Origin: CADEEV01 sp964442185
GTDB lineage: Bacteria > Acidobacteriota > Vicinamibacteria > Fen-336
Reading direction: 5' to 3'
NCBI GenBank assembly: GCA_964442185.1
Contig: CAYTWT010000149.1
Location: forward strand, 7,624-71,623
Length of the DNA stretch: 64,000 bases
Shown piece by piece: positions 1-8,215 of this stretch. The first letter of the stretch is position 1. Each line of letters begins with the position of its first letter. Made by a program: the position numbers and the translations under genes. Under the pieces are notes generated by a model. It was not told the origin of the DNA and made no database searches. It saw only the letters and a list, made by a program, of their open reading frames with translations.

Positions 1-297
1 CTCGACATCGTCGGCGTCGGCTACAAGGCGGCGGTTGAAGGGCAGAAGGTCGTCTTCGCCCTCGGCTACTCCCACCCTGTCGAGTTCAAGGTCCCCGAGG
101 GGATCAAGATCGCGGTCGACAAGCAGACCCACGTCGTGGTCTCGGGCATCGACCGGCAGCAGGTGGGCCAGGTCGCGGCCGAGATCCACGCGCTGCGCAA
201 GCCCGATCCTTACAAGCAGAAAGGGATCCGCTACGTGGGCGAGGTCCTGAAGAAGAAGGCCGGCAAGGCCGGCGCCACGGGCACCGGGGCGAAGTAA
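1..297 (+). CDS. rplF: 50S ribosomal protein L6 (uL6), C-terminal part
   Basis: The reading frame is open from base 1 and ends in TAA at 295-297, giving 98 residues of the second L6 domain. The segment KPDPYKQKGIRY near residues 71-82 is the L6 signature, followed by the usual Lys-rich tail. L6 binds 23S rRNA near the GTPase centre of the large subunit. It is the first gene of the visible spc operon and abuts rplR with no gap. The N-terminal half lies outside the window. Confidence 0.97.
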   Translation, partial: LDIVGVGYKAAVEGQKVVFALGYSHPVEFKVPEGIKIAVDKQTHVVVSGIDRQQVGQVAAEIHALRKPDPYKQKGIRYVGEVLKKKAGKAGATGTGAK

Positions 298-663
298 ATG
301 AAGATCAAGACCAAGCAAGACATCCGGACCCGCATCCGGACCCGCATCCGCAAGAAGCTGTCGGGGACGACGAAGCGGCCGCGCCTCGCCGTGTTCCGCA
401 GCCAGACCCACATCTACGCGCAGCTGATCGACGACGAGGCGGGTAAGACGCTGTGCGCGGCGTCGTCCCTGGACAAGACTCTGAAGGCCCAGATGAAGCG
501 CGGTGGCAACGTGGCAGCGGCCAAGGCCGTGGGCTCGCTGATCGCCACGCGTGCCATGGAGAAGGGCGTCCTTGCGGTTGTGTTCGACCGCGGGGGTTTC
601 CAGTATCACGGCCGCGTGAAGGCGTTGGCCGACGCCGCCCGCGAGGGCGGCCTCAAGTTCTAG
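298..663 (+). CDS. rplR: 50S ribosomal protein L18 (uL18)
   Basis: 121 residues, the usual L18 length, with the conserved RPRLAVFRSQTHIYAQLIDD core and the C-terminal FDRGGFQYHGRVKALADAAREGG block. L18 binds 5S rRNA and places it in the central protuberance. The ATG directly follows the rplF stop, which implies coupled translation. The Arg-rich N-terminus contains a perfect 12-base direct duplication (about 325-348) encoding TRIRTRIR, so this tail may have grown recently by four residues. Confidence 0.98.
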   Translation: MKIKTKQDIRTRIRTRIRKKLSGTTKRPRLAVFRSQTHIYAQLIDDEAGKTLCAASSLDKTLKAQMKRGGNVAAAKAVGSLIATRAMEKGVLAVVFDRGGFQYHGRVKALADAAREGGLKF

Positions 664-674
664 AGAAGGAACCG

Positions 675-1232
675 ATGAAACATGTGAGCGAGAAGATCGA
701 TATCTCCAGCCTGGAGCTCAAGGACCAGGTGGTCGCGATCAACCGCGTTACCAAGGTCGTGAAGGGCGGCAAGAACCTGTCTTTCAGCGCCTTGGTCGTG
801 ATCGGTGACGGCCACGGCCACGTGGGCTATGGCATGGGGAAAGCCCGCGAGGTCTCATCGGCCATCAAGAAGGGCGTCGAGGCGGCGAAGAAGAACGTGT
901 TCCGCGTGCCGATCACCGAGAAGGGCTCGACGGTGCCCCACACGGTTACCGGCTACTACGGCGCTGGCAGCGTGCTGCTGAAGCCGGCCTCCGAGGGCAC
1001 GGGCGTCATCGCGGGTGGCCCGGTGCGCGCTGTGATCACGGCCGCGGGCATCCAGAACATCCTGACCAAGAGCCTCGGCTCGACGACGGCCCACAACGTG
1101 GTGAAGGCGACCGTCGACGCGCTACTGCGGTTGAAGCAGCCTGAGCGCGTAGCGCGGTTGCGCGGCAAGTCCGTCGCCGAGGTGCTCGGCACCGAGGACG
1201 AGAAGGCCCCGTTGGCGCCGGCGCAGGCGTAG
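675..1232 (+). CDS. rpsE: 30S ribosomal protein S5 (uS5)
   Basis: 185 residues from ATG 675, preceded by the ribosome site GAGAAGGAA. The S5 dsRNA-binding-like N-domain begins with LELKDQVVAINRVTKVVKGG. The C-domain contains PASEGTGVIAGGPVRAVITAAG, typical of S5. S5 shapes the mRNA entry channel and affects decoding accuracy. A longer open frame runs upstream to 453 inside rplR, but it lacks S5 homology, so 675 is the start. Confidence 0.98.
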   Translation: MKHVSEKIDISSLELKDQVVAINRVTKVVKGGKNLSFSALVVIGDGHGHVGYGMGKAREVSSAIKKGVEAAKKNVFRVPITEKGSTVPHTVTGYYGAGSVLLKPASEGTGVIAGGPVRAVITAAGIQNILTKSLGSTTAHNVVKATVDALLRLKQPERVARLRGKSVAEVLGTEDEKAPLAPAQA

Positions 1233-1240
1233 GAGAAGCG

Positions 1241-1450
1241 ATGGTCACCAAGGCAAAGAAGGCCAGCAAGGCCGCCGGCACGATCAAGGTCAAGATGATC
1301 GGCAGCGTGATCGGCTGCCCCGAGAAGCAGCGCGCGACCGTGCGCGGCCTGGGCCTGCGTCGCATGCACCAGGTCGTGGAACGGATCGACACGCCTGAGG
1401 TCCGCGGGATGGTGAAGAAGGTCCCGCACCTCGTGGCGATCGTGAACTAG
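1241..1450 (+). CDS. rpmD: 50S ribosomal protein L30 (uL30)
   Basis: 69 residues. After a Lys/Ala-rich leader of about 12 residues comes the L30 core IKVKMIGSVIGCPEKQRATV, followed by LGLRRMHQVVERIDTPEVRGMV. L30 is a small large-subunit protein next to L18 and the 5S region. It has its standard spc-operon place between rpsE and rplO, with an AGGAGAAG ribosome site just upstream. Confidence 0.97.
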   Translation: MVTKAKKASKAAGTIKVKMIGSVIGCPEKQRATVRGLGLRRMHQVVERIDTPEVRGMVKKVPHLVAIVN

Positions 1451-1459
1451 AGGTGCAAC

Positions 1460-1912
1460 TTGGCTCTCAATAATCTGAAGCCCGCGAAGGGCGCGACCGG
1501 CAGCCGTAAGCGTGTGGGCCGTGGCCCCGGCAGCGGCATGGGCAAGACCTCGACCCGCGGCGAGAAGGGCCACAAGAGCCGCAGCGGCTATCGCCACCGG
1601 ATCGGCTTCGAAGGCGGCCAGATGCCGCTACACCGCCGTATCCCGAAGCGGGGTTTCTCGAACGCGCGCTTCAAGAAGGAGTTCGCCTACGTCAACCTGG
1701 GCACGCTCGAGGTCTTCGAGGCTGGCACCATCGTGACCCCGGAGGTGCTGCTCGAGAAGGGCATGATCAAGAAGCTGATGGACGGCGTCAAGGTGCTGGC
1801 CAAGGGCAGTCTCACCAAGACCCTCACAGTACAGGCGCACCGCTTCAGCGCGCAGGCACAGGAGAAGATCGTCTCCCTCGGCGGCAAGGCCGAGGTTCTG
1901 GTGAAGAGCTAG
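1460..1912 (+). CDS. rplO: 50S ribosomal protein L15 (uL15)
   Basis: 150 residues from a TTG start at 1460. The start is supported by the universal L15 N-terminus (LNNLKPAKGATGSRKRVGRG) and by AGAGG a few bases upstream. The Gly/Lys/Arg-rich rRNA-binding tail (GSGMGKTSTRGEKGHKSRSG) is followed by the globular C-domain ending KAEVLVKS. L15 is a late-assembly protein of the large subunit. Use of TTG is one of several in this window. Confidence 0.97.
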   Translation: MALNNLKPAKGATGSRKRVGRGPGSGMGKTSTRGEKGHKSRSGYRHRIGFEGGQMPLHRRIPKRGFSNARFKKEFAYVNLGTLEVFEAGTIVTPEVLLEKGMIKKLMDGVKVLAKGSLTKTLTVQAHRFSAQAQEKIVSLGGKAEVLVKS

Positions 1913-1917
1913 GGCAA

Positions 1918-3321
1918 ATGCTGCAGAGCCTCAGGAACATCTGGGAGATCCCGGACCTCCGGAAGCGGGTGCTGTTCACCCTCGGCTTGCTCGGGGTCTA
2001 CCGCCTCGGCGCACACGTCCCGACGCCCGGCATCAACTCGAAGGCGCTGATCGACTTCTTCGAGCAGAACCGCGGCAACTGGATGGGCCTCGTCGACATG
2101 TTCTCGGGGGGCAACCTCGGGAAGGTCACGGTCTTCGCCCTCGGGATCATGCCGTACATCTCGGCCTCGATCATCCTGCAGCTGCTCACGGTGGTGTGGC
2201 CGTACCTCGAAAAGCTCTCGAAGGAAGGCGAGCTCGGCCGGCGCAAGATCACACAGTACACCCGCTACGGCACGGTGCTGCTGTCGATCATCCAGTCCCT
2301 GGGCATCGCCGCCTACCTCGAGCGAATGACGCTGCAGGACAAGTTCCACATCGTCGACCACCCCGGGATCGCCTTCAAGCTGATGTGCGTGCTCACGCTG
2401 ACGACTGGCACTGCCTTCATCATGTGGCTGGGCGAACAGATCACCGACCGCGGCATCGGCAACGGCATGAGCCTGATCATCTTTGCCGGCATCGTGGTGG
2501 GCTTCCCGGGCGGCCTCATCGACACTGCCCAGAAGGTCGCGCGCCAGGAGCTGTCGCTGGTCGCCGCACTCGTGCTGGTGGCGATGATGGTGCTCGTGAT
2601 CGGGATCATCGTCTTCGTGGAACGCGGCCAGCGGCGCATCACCGTGCAGTACGCGAAGCGCGTCGTGGGCCGGCGCATGTATGGCGGGCAGTCGACACAC
2701 CTGCCGCTGCGCGTCAATACCAGCGGCGTGATCCCGGTGATCTTCGCCTCCTCGATCATCGCCTTCCCGCAGACGATCGCCTCCTTCTTCCAGGCCAACA
2801 ACCCCTGGATGCAGGCGGTTTCGGAGCAGCTGCGCTGGTCGATGCCGCTCTACAATCTGCTCTACGTCGCCTTCATCATCTTCTTCTGCTACTTCTACAC
2901 GGCCATCGTGTTCAATCCCGACGACGTCGCAGAGAACATGCGGAAGTACGGCGGCTTCATCCCGGGGATCCGTCCGGGCAAGAAGACGGCGGAGCACCTC
3001 GACCACATCCTCGGGCGCATCACCTTCGGTGGGGCCGTCTACCTCGCGATCGTGGCGCTCTTGCCCGAGTTCCTGATCGCGGGTTTCCGCGTCGACCCGA
3101 TCCCGGTGATCGGTATCCCGCTCGACAATTTCCTCACGCAGTACAACCTTGACTGGGTCACACGTGGCCTGGGACTCAATTTCTACTTCGGCGGAACGTC
3201 GCTCCTCATCGTCGTCGGCGTCGCGATGGACACGGTGGCCCAGATCGAGGCCCAGCTGGTCATGCGGCATTACGACGGCTTCGGGGGCAAGGGCGGCCGG
3301 AGGATTCGTGGGCGGAGGTAG
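1918..3321 (+). CDS. secY: Sec translocon subunit SecY
   Basis: 467 residues, slightly longer than the common 430-450. SecY forms the protein-conducting channel of the inner membrane. The sequence shows ten predicted membrane helices, the N-terminal RKRVLFTLGLLGVYRLGAHVPTPGI region with the plug helix after it, and the cytosolic loop AKRVVGRRMYGGQSTHLPLR. The C-terminus is basic (GGKGGRRIRGRR). It follows rplO by 5 bases, and adk begins inside its last codons. Confidence 0.98.
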   Translation: MLQSLRNIWEIPDLRKRVLFTLGLLGVYRLGAHVPTPGINSKALIDFFEQNRGNWMGLVDMFSGGNLGKVTVFALGIMPYISASIILQLLTVVWPYLEKLSKEGELGRRKITQYTRYGTVLLSIIQSLGIAAYLERMTLQDKFHIVDHPGIAFKLMCVLTLTTGTAFIMWLGEQITDRGIGNGMSLIIFAGIVVGFPGGLIDTAQKVARQELSLVAALVLVAMMVLVIGIIVFVERGQRRITVQYAKRVVGRRMYGGQSTHLPLRVNTSGVIPVIFASSIIAFPQTIASFFQANNPWMQAVSEQLRWSMPLYNLLYVAFIIFFCYFYTAIVFNPDDVAENMRKYGGFIPGIRPGKKTAEHLDHILGRITFGGAVYLAIVALLPEFLIAGFRVDPIPVIGIPLDNFLTQYNLDWVTRGLGLNFYFGGTSLLIVVGVAMDTVAQIEAQLVMRHYDGFGGKGGRRIRGRR

Positions 3322-3997
3322 CGCGCTTGCGACGCCAGCCAGCCCGACACGGATCATCTTCCTCGGCTCTCCGGGAGCGGGGAAGGGCACACAGGCCGCG
3401 CGTCTCGCTGCGGAGCGCCAGCTCCCGCGCATCTCGACGGGGGATATGCTGAGGCAGGCGATCAGCGAAGGCACGCCGCTGGGTAGGCTGGCGGCGCCGA
3501 TCATGGAGCAGGGGCAGCTGGTACCCGACGAGCTGCTCATCGCCATGATCCGCGAGCGCGTTTCCAGCGAGGACTGCGCGAACGGCTACATCCTCGACGG
3601 TTTCCCGCGCACGCTGCCCCAGGCGTTCGGGCTAGAGGACATCGCCGGGAGCGAGGCCGAGGACCGCTTCTTCGTGTTCGACGTCGAGGTTCCGCCTGAG
3701 GAGCTGATGCGCCGGCTTTCGGGCCGCCGCTGGTGTCCGAAGTGCCAATCGACCTACCACGTCAACTCCAACCCGCCGACGCGGCCGGGCCTGTGCGACT
3801 GGTGCTCGACGCCCCTGGTGCAGCGCGAGGACGACAAGGAAGCGGTCGTGGCGCGCCGGCTCCAGGAGTACGACGAGCGCACCAAGCCGCTCATCGATCA
3901 CTACAAGAACCACGCCCGCTTTCACCGCGTCGACGGCCACCGGCCGGCCGACGCCGTGTTCGCGGAACTCGTCAAGGTCCTGGGGGCGGGCTCGTGA
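3308..3997 (+). CDS. adk: Adenylate kinase (zinc-lid type)
   Basis: 229 residues. It converts AMP plus ATP to two ADP in the cytosol. The P-loop GSPGAGKGT is at residues 20-28, the AMP-binding STGDMLR follows, then LDGFPRT. The lid carries four cysteines (about C143, C146, C163, C166) of the zinc-binding form. The GTG start at 3308 has GGAGG just upstream and overlaps the secY end by 14 bases. No in-frame start lies nearer the P-loop, so the protein carries a 14-residue N-terminal extension. The start is less certain than the gene. Confidence 0.96.
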   Translation: MGGGSALATPASPTRIIFLGSPGAGKGTQAARLAAERQLPRISTGDMLRQAISEGTPLGRLAAPIMEQGQLVPDELLIAMIRERVSSEDCANGYILDGFPRTLPQAFGLEDIAGSEAEDRFFVFDVEVPPEELMRRLSGRRWCPKCQSTYHVNSNPPTRPGLCDWCSTPLVQREDDKEAVVARRLQEYDERTKPLIDHYKNHARFHRVDGHRPADAVFAELVKVLGAGS

Positions 3998-4773
3998 GCG
4001 TCCAGAAGTCCTGGGCCGAACTCCAGAAGATGCACCGCGCCTGCACCATCGTGGTCGATACACTCGGGGTGCTGGCCGCGGCCGCGCAGCCCGGGGTCAC
4101 GACGAAGGAGCTCGACAGGATCGCTCACGACGAGATCCTCAAGGCGGGCGCCAAGTCGGCCTTCCTCGGCTATCGCGGGTATCCCGCAACGCTGTGCATC
4201 TCGGTCAACGAGGAGGTGGTCCATGGCATCCCCGGCTCGCGCAAACTGCGAGACGCTGACATCGTTGGCCTCGACCTCGGCTGCATCGTCGACGGCTTCT
4301 ACGGCGACGCGGCGCGGACCGTGCCGGTCGGCAAGGCGAGCCCCGAGGCCGCGCGCCTGCTGAAGGTCACGGAAGAATCGCTCCGTGCCGGCATCGCGCA
4401 GTGCTGGCCTGGTAAGCGCGTGGGCGACATCGGTCACGCCGTCCAGCAACATGCCGAAGAGAACGGCTATTCCGTGGTGCGCGAGTTCGTGGGTCATGGC
4501 ATCGGCACGAACCTCCACGAGGAGCCGCAGGTCCCGAACTACGGGCCGCCCGGTCGCCGCGAGCGGCTGGTCGCGGGCATGTGTCTCGCGATCGAACCGA
4601 TGGTCAATGTCGGGGGGCCCGAGGTGCGGGTCCTCGCCGACGACTGGACGGCTGTCACGGTGGACGGCAGCCTTTCGGCGCACTTTGAGCTATCGGTCGC
4701 GATCACCGAAGCTGGCCCGTGGATCCTGTCGGACCCGTATCCGTTCGCGCCAGCCCAGGAGAGCCATGCCTGA
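3994..4773 (+). CDS. map: Methionine aminopeptidase, type I
   Basis: 259 residues. It removes the initiator methionine from new proteins. The five metal ligands of the family are visible: Asp in GLDLGC, Asp in YGDAAR, His in GHGIGTNLHEEP, Glu in IEPM and Glu in HFEL. GTG 3994 overlaps the adk stop (GTGA), so the two are translationally coupled. The adk-map-infA order after secY is conserved in many bacteria. There is no N-terminal zinc-finger extension. Confidence 0.97.
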   Translation: MSVQKSWAELQKMHRACTIVVDTLGVLAAAAQPGVTTKELDRIAHDEILKAGAKSAFLGYRGYPATLCISVNEEVVHGIPGSRKLRDADIVGLDLGCIVDGFYGDAARTVPVGKASPEAARLLKVTEESLRAGIAQCWPGKRVGDIGHAVQQHAEENGYSVVREFVGHGIGTNLHEEPQVPNYGPPGRRERLVAGMCLAIEPMVNVGGPEVRVLADDWTAVTVDGSLSAHFELSVAITEAGPWILSDPYPFAPAQESHA

Positions 4774-4990
4774 TGCGCCACGGGGGCTCGAGGTGAACGG
4801 CCGTGTGGCGGAGGCGCTGCCGGGCGCGCTCTACCGCGTCGAGCTGGAGAACGAGAGCCGCGCGCTGGTGACAGCCCATCTCTCGGGGAAAGCCACTGCG
4901 CTCACGCGCGTCCGTCCCGGGGACGCAGTCGTGGTGGAACTAACGCCGTACGACATGACGCGTGGGCGAATCGTCCGGCGTAGGTCATGA
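4766..4990 (+). CDS. infA: Translation initiation factor IF-1, divergent copy
   Basis: 74 residues with the OB-fold of IF-1: RVELENESRALVTAHLSGK, then GDAVVVELTPYDMTRGRIV. IF-1 sits in the ribosomal A site during initiation. The usual MRxxxIRI segment between the HLSGK and GD motifs is replaced by ATALTRVRP, so this copy is divergent. The ATG lies within the last codons of map (8-base overlap). A second, more canonical IF-1 gene lies at 57528-57746. It may be a specialised or secondary factor; its role is unknown. Confidence 0.9.
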   Translation: MPDAPRGLEVNGRVAEALPGALYRVELENESRALVTAHLSGKATALTRVRPGDAVVVELTPYDMTRGRIVRRRS

Positions 4991-5000
4991 GGTAAGGAAC

Positions 5001-5114
5001 GTGAAGGTAAGGTCGTCGGTCAAGAAGATCTGCGTGAAGTGCAAGGTGGTGCGGCGCCGGGGTGTGGTGCGGATCATCTGTGCGAACCAGAAGCACAAGC
5101 AGAGACAGGGGTAG
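5001..5114 (+). CDS. rpmJ: 50S ribosomal protein L36 (bL36), zinc form
   Basis: A 37-residue protein from GTG 5001, preceded by GAGGTAAGGAAC. The sequence starts MKVRSSVKKICVKCKVVRRR and ends ICANQKHKQRQG, the bL36 pattern. The zinc ligands Cys11, Cys14, Cys27 and His32 are all present, so this is the zinc-binding form. Position between infA and rpsM is the classical one. The gene is short and starts with GTG, so automatic callers can easily miss it. Confidence 0.96.
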   Translation: MKVRSSVKKICVKCKVVRRRGVVRIICANQKHKQRQG

Positions 5115-5117
5115 AGC

Positions 5118-5501
5118 ATGGCACGCATCGCAGGCGTCGACCTTCCGCGTCAGAAGCGAATCGAGATCGCCCTCACGTACATCTACGGGATCGGGGTCGC
5201 GCGTAGCAATTCGATCCTGAAGCAGGCCGGCATCGACGCCTCCGTCCGAGTCAAGGACCTCTCGGAGGAGGAGGTGTCCAAGATCGCGAAGACGATCGAG
5301 GCCGAGGGCGGCATCGAGGGCGACCTCCGCAAGGAAACCGCCATGAACATCAAGCGGCTCATGGAAGTGGGCGCTTATCGCGGCCTGCGCCACCGCCGCA
5401 GCCTGCCGGTCCGGGGCCAGCGGACCCACACGAATGCCCGCACGCGGAAGGGACCGCGCCGCGGCCTGGTCCGGGCCAAGCCCGCCACACCGAAGGCGTA
5501 G
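5118..5501 (+). CDS. rpsM: 30S ribosomal protein S13 (uS13)
   Basis: 127 residues. The N-terminus MARIAGVDLPRQKRIEIALT and the helix-two-turn-helix with YIYGIGVARSN are S13 hallmarks. The C-terminal HRRSLPVRGQRTHTNARTRK tail contacts tRNA in the P site. S13 forms the head bridge with the large subunit. It starts 3 bases after rpmJ and heads the alpha-operon group with rpsK, rpsD, rpoA and rplQ. Confidence 0.98.
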   Translation: MARIAGVDLPRQKRIEIALTYIYGIGVARSNSILKQAGIDASVRVKDLSEEEVSKIAKTIEAEGGIEGDLRKETAMNIKRLMEVGAYRGLRHRRSLPVRGQRTHTNARTRKGPRRGLVRAKPATPKA

Positions 5502-5510
5502 GAGACGAGC

Positions 5511-5939
5511 ATGACGACGACAGACAAAACCGACAAGACGGAGAAGGTCGAGAAGGTCGCTTCGCCGAAGAAGAGCAAGAAGGAGAAGAAGCACGTGGTG
5601 CACGGCATCGTGCACATCCACGCCTCCTTCAACAACACGCATGTGACCATCACGGATCTCGAGGGTAACGTGGTGGCGTGGTCCTCTTCCGGCACGCTGG
5701 GCTTCAAGGGTTCGCGCAAGGGCACGCCCTTCGCCGCGCAGCAGGCGGCCACCACCTGCGCGGCCGTCGCGAAGGACTCGGGGCTGCGCTCGGTGGACAT
5801 TCGGGTCAAGGGTCCGGGGAGCGGCCGCGAATCGGCGATCCGCGCCCTGCAGGCGGTTGGGATCGAGATCAAGTCGATCCGCGACGTCACGCCGATTCCG
5901 CACAACGGTTGCCGGCCGCCCAAGCGGCGTCGGGTCTAA
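5511..5939 (+). CDS. rpsK: 30S ribosomal protein S11 (uS11)
   Basis: 142 residues. The core starts at VVHGIVHIHASFNNTHVTIT and ends IRDVTPIPHNGCRPPKRRRV, matching S11. The first ~25 residues are an unusually Lys/Glu-rich extension (KTDKTEKVEKVASPKKSKKEK). S11 lies on the platform near the E site and the Shine-Dalgarno helix. GAGACGAGC precedes the ATG. Confidence 0.98.
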   Translation: MTTTDKTDKTEKVEKVASPKKSKKEKKHVVHGIVHIHASFNNTHVTITDLEGNVVAWSSSGTLGFKGSRKGTPFAAQQAATTCAAVAKDSGLRSVDIRVKGPGSGRESAIRALQAVGIEIKSIRDVTPIPHNGCRPPKRRRV

Positions 5940-5951
5940 GGGAGCATTACT

Positions 5952-6587
5952 GTGGCGAGATACATCGGTTCGGTCTGCCGCCTCTGCCGCCGCGAGGGCA
6001 TGAAGCTGTTTCTCAAGGGAGACCGCTGCTTCACGGAGAAGTGCGCGATCGAAAAGCGCAACTACGCCCCCGGCCAGCATGGCAAGGGCGGACGCGTGAA
6101 GACCAAGGTCCAGGGCTACGGCCTGCAGTTGCGTGAGAAACAGAAGGTCAAGAGGCTCTACGGCATGCTCGAAGGGCAGTTTGCGCTCACCTTCGAGCGC
6201 GCCACCCAGGAGAAGGGCGTCTCCGGCGAGCTCCTGCTGCAGAAGCTGGAGCGGCGCCTCGCTAATGTCGTCTACCGGCTGGGCTTCGGCGCATCCCAGG
6301 CTCAGGCGCGCCAGCTCGTGCGCCACGGCCACGTCCGTATCAACGACAAGCGCGTGAACATCCCGTCGTACCAGGTCAAGGTGGGGGACAGGGTCTCGCT
6401 CGCGTCCTCGGCCTCGAAGAATGCCCTGGTGGCCGCCTCGGTGGAATCCGTCAAGGGACGGGGCGTGCCGAAGTGGTTGGAACTCGACTCCGCCGCGATG
6501 AAGGGGAAGATCCTGTCGCTGCCCGCACGCGACGACGTGAACTTCCCGATCCAGGAACAGCTGATCGTCGAGCTGTACTCGAAGTAA
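5952..6587 (+). CDS. rpsD: 30S ribosomal protein S4 (uS4), zinc form
   Basis: 211 residues from GTG 5952 with GGGAGC upstream. The N-terminus RYIGSVCRLCRREG and then RCFTEKCAIEKR gives four cysteines of the zinc-binding S4 type. The S4 RNA-binding domain (about residues 95-160, RLANVVYRLGFGASQAQARQ) follows. S4 nucleates 30S assembly. In many bacteria it represses the alpha operon by binding its leader; I see no convincing copy of that pseudoknot here. Confidence 0.98.
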   Translation: MARYIGSVCRLCRREGMKLFLKGDRCFTEKCAIEKRNYAPGQHGKGGRVKTKVQGYGLQLREKQKVKRLYGMLEGQFALTFERATQEKGVSGELLLQKLERRLANVVYRLGFGASQAQARQLVRHGHVRINDKRVNIPSYQVKVGDRVSLASSASKNALVAASVESVKGRGVPKWLELDSAAMKGKILSLPARDDVNFPIQEQLIVELYSK

Positions 6588-6609
6588 GAGAAGAGAGGAC
6601 TCAAAGAAG

Positions 6610-7599
6610 ATGCTTTGGAAAGGGTTCCAGAAGCCGAAGCGGCTCGAGGTCGATCGGGACAGCCTGACCGACCACTACGGGCGCTTCTATGCCCAACCGT
6701 TCGAACGGGGCTTCGCCACCACCGTTGGTAACTCGCTGCGCCGCGTGCTGCTCTCGTCGATCGAGGGCGCCGCGATCACGGCCGTCCGCGTCGAGGGTGT
6801 TCTCCACGAGTTCTCCCCGATCCCCGGGGCGATGGAAGACACTACCGACCTGATCCTCAACTTGAAGCGCATCCCGCTCAAGATGCACGTCGATCACGCG
6901 AAGACGCTCACGCTCAGGACCTCGCAGGCTGGCGAAGTGCGGGCCAAGGACATCACGTCCGATCCCGACATCGAGATCCTCGATCCAGAGGCCTACGTGG
7001 CGACACTCGGCAACAACTCGACGCTATCGATCGAGATGCGCGTGAAGCCCGGGCGCGGCTACATCTCGGCCGACAAGAACTTCGACGAGGACCTTTCGAT
7101 CGGCTGGATCCCCGTGGATTCGGTCCACTCGCCGATCAAGAAGGTCAACTATTTCGTCGAGAACGCCCGCGTCGGCCAGGCGACCGACTACGAGAAGCTC
7201 ACGATGGAGGTGTGGTCGAACGGCGCCGTCTCGCCGCGCGACGCGGTCGGCCTCGCCTCGAAGCTGATGAAGGACCACCTCACGATCTTCATCAACATCG
7301 AAGAGGACGAGGCGGCCGAGGAGACGGCGGTCGAGGTGGATCCGGCGAATCGCGAGATCTGGGGGGAGAAGCTGGGGAAGAGCGTCGACGAGATGGAGCT
7401 TTCGGTCCGCTCCTACAACTGCCTCAAGAACGCGAACATCAAGACCATCGGTGAGCTTGTCCAGAAGACCGAAGGCGAGATGCTCAAGACCAAGAACTTC
7501 GGCCGTAAGTCCCTGAACGAGATCAAGGAAATCCTCACCAACATGGGGCTCTCGCTCGGCATGAAGCTCGACAACTACCCGCAGGCGCAGAACCAGTAA
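6610..7599 (+). CDS. rpoA: RNA polymerase alpha subunit
   Basis: 329 residues, the normal length. The N-terminal dimerisation domain contains PFERGFATTVGNSLRRVLLS. The C-terminal domain has helix-hairpin elements LSVRSYNCLKNANIKTIGEL and KNFGRKSLNEIKEIL that touch UP-element DNA and activators. The linker around residues 235-250 is acidic. It sits between rpsD and rplQ as in most bacteria. AGAGGA precedes the ATG at a good distance. Confidence 0.98.
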   Translation: MLWKGFQKPKRLEVDRDSLTDHYGRFYAQPFERGFATTVGNSLRRVLLSSIEGAAITAVRVEGVLHEFSPIPGAMEDTTDLILNLKRIPLKMHVDHAKTLTLRTSQAGEVRAKDITSDPDIEILDPEAYVATLGNNSTLSIEMRVKPGRGYISADKNFDEDLSIGWIPVDSVHSPIKKVNYFVENARVGQATDYEKLTMEVWSNGAVSPRDAVGLASKLMKDHLTIFINIEEDEAAEETAVEVDPANREIWGEKLGKSVDEMELSVRSYNCLKNANIKTIGELVQKTEGEMLKTKNFGRKSLNEIKEILTNMGLSLGMKLDNYPQAQNQ

Positions 7600-7646
7600 T
7601 GCAGCGCGACGCCGGATTCGTTTCCCGCGCCTAAGCGACAGGGGGA

Positions 7647-7679
7647 GCGGGGGGTGCTCAAGGGCACGTTACCCCCCGC
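7647..7679 (+). promoter_or_regulatory. 9-bp GC hairpin in rpoA-rplQ gap, before the rplQ start
   Basis: GCGGGGGGT (7647-7655) pairs perfectly with ACCCCCCGC (7671-7679) across a 15-base loop. It ends 12 bases before the rplQ ATG and directly before its GAGG ribosome site. There is no U-run after it, so it is not a classical terminator. It could reduce read-through, stabilise a processed mRNA end or modulate rplQ initiation. Similar hairpins lie at 20650-20677 and 35383-35412. Confidence 0.6.
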
Positions 7680-7691
7680 CACTTGAGGACT

Positions 7692-8198
7692 ATGAGACAC
7701 AGAGTCGGGTATCGAAAACTCGGGCGCACCACGCCGCATCGGAAGGCGCTGCTCCGGAACCTCGCGGCAGCACTGTTCGATCACGAGCGCATCCAGACCA
7801 CACTCGCGAAGGCCAAGGAACTTCGGCCGTACGCTGAGAAGCTGATCAGCCTCGCAAAGCGCGAGGAGGGCCGGCTTCACGCGCGTCGCCTGGTACTGCG
7901 CGACATCAGGGACGAGACCATCGTCAAGAAGCTGTTCGACAGCCTTGGCGCGCGGTTCGCCACGCGCCCGGGCGGCTACACGCGGATCCTGCGCCTCGGT
8001 ACCCGCCGCGGGGACAACGCCGAGATGGCCATAGTCGAATTGCTGGGTTCCGAGTACAAGCCCGAGACCCCTGGCGACAAGGTCAAGAAAAAGGAAGCTG
8101 CGACGGCGACGGCCAAGGGCAAGGACGCCGCCGCGGCCGAAGCCAAGCCGAAGCCCAAGGCGCCGAAGAAGGGTAAAACCGAGAAGGCCGCCCAGTAG
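7692..8198 (+). CDS. rplQ: 50S ribosomal protein L17 (bL17)
   Basis: 168 residues. L17 lies near the peptide exit tunnel. The start ATG 7692 gives the canonical MRHRVGYRKLGRTTPHRKALL; an in-frame TTG at 7683 would overlap the ribosome site GAGG and is less likely. The L17 core ends near residue 118. The rest is an Ala/Lys-rich tail (AKGKDAAAAEAKPKPKAP), longer than the usual 115-130 residue protein. It is the last gene of the ribosomal block and converges on the next gene with a 17-base gap. Confidence 0.97.
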   Translation: MRHRVGYRKLGRTTPHRKALLRNLAAALFDHERIQTTLAKAKELRPYAEKLISLAKREEGRLHARRLVLRDIRDETIVKKLFDSLGARFATRPGGYTRILRLGTRRGDNAEMAIVELLGSEYKPETPGDKVKKKEAATATAKGKDAAAAEAKPKPKAPKKGKTEKAAQ

Positions 8199-8215
8199 CC
8201 TGGGGCGCTGCGCTA

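Noticed and set aside
1909..3546. 545-residue open frame on the minus strand opposite secY
   Set aside because: It is the antisense shadow of secY/adk in GC-rich DNA. The sequence is His/Arg/Glu-rich without domain pattern.
5952..6587. Leader pseudoknot for S4 autoregulation in the alpha operon
   Set aside because: Gaps in this region are too short, and no matching structure was recognised before rpsM.
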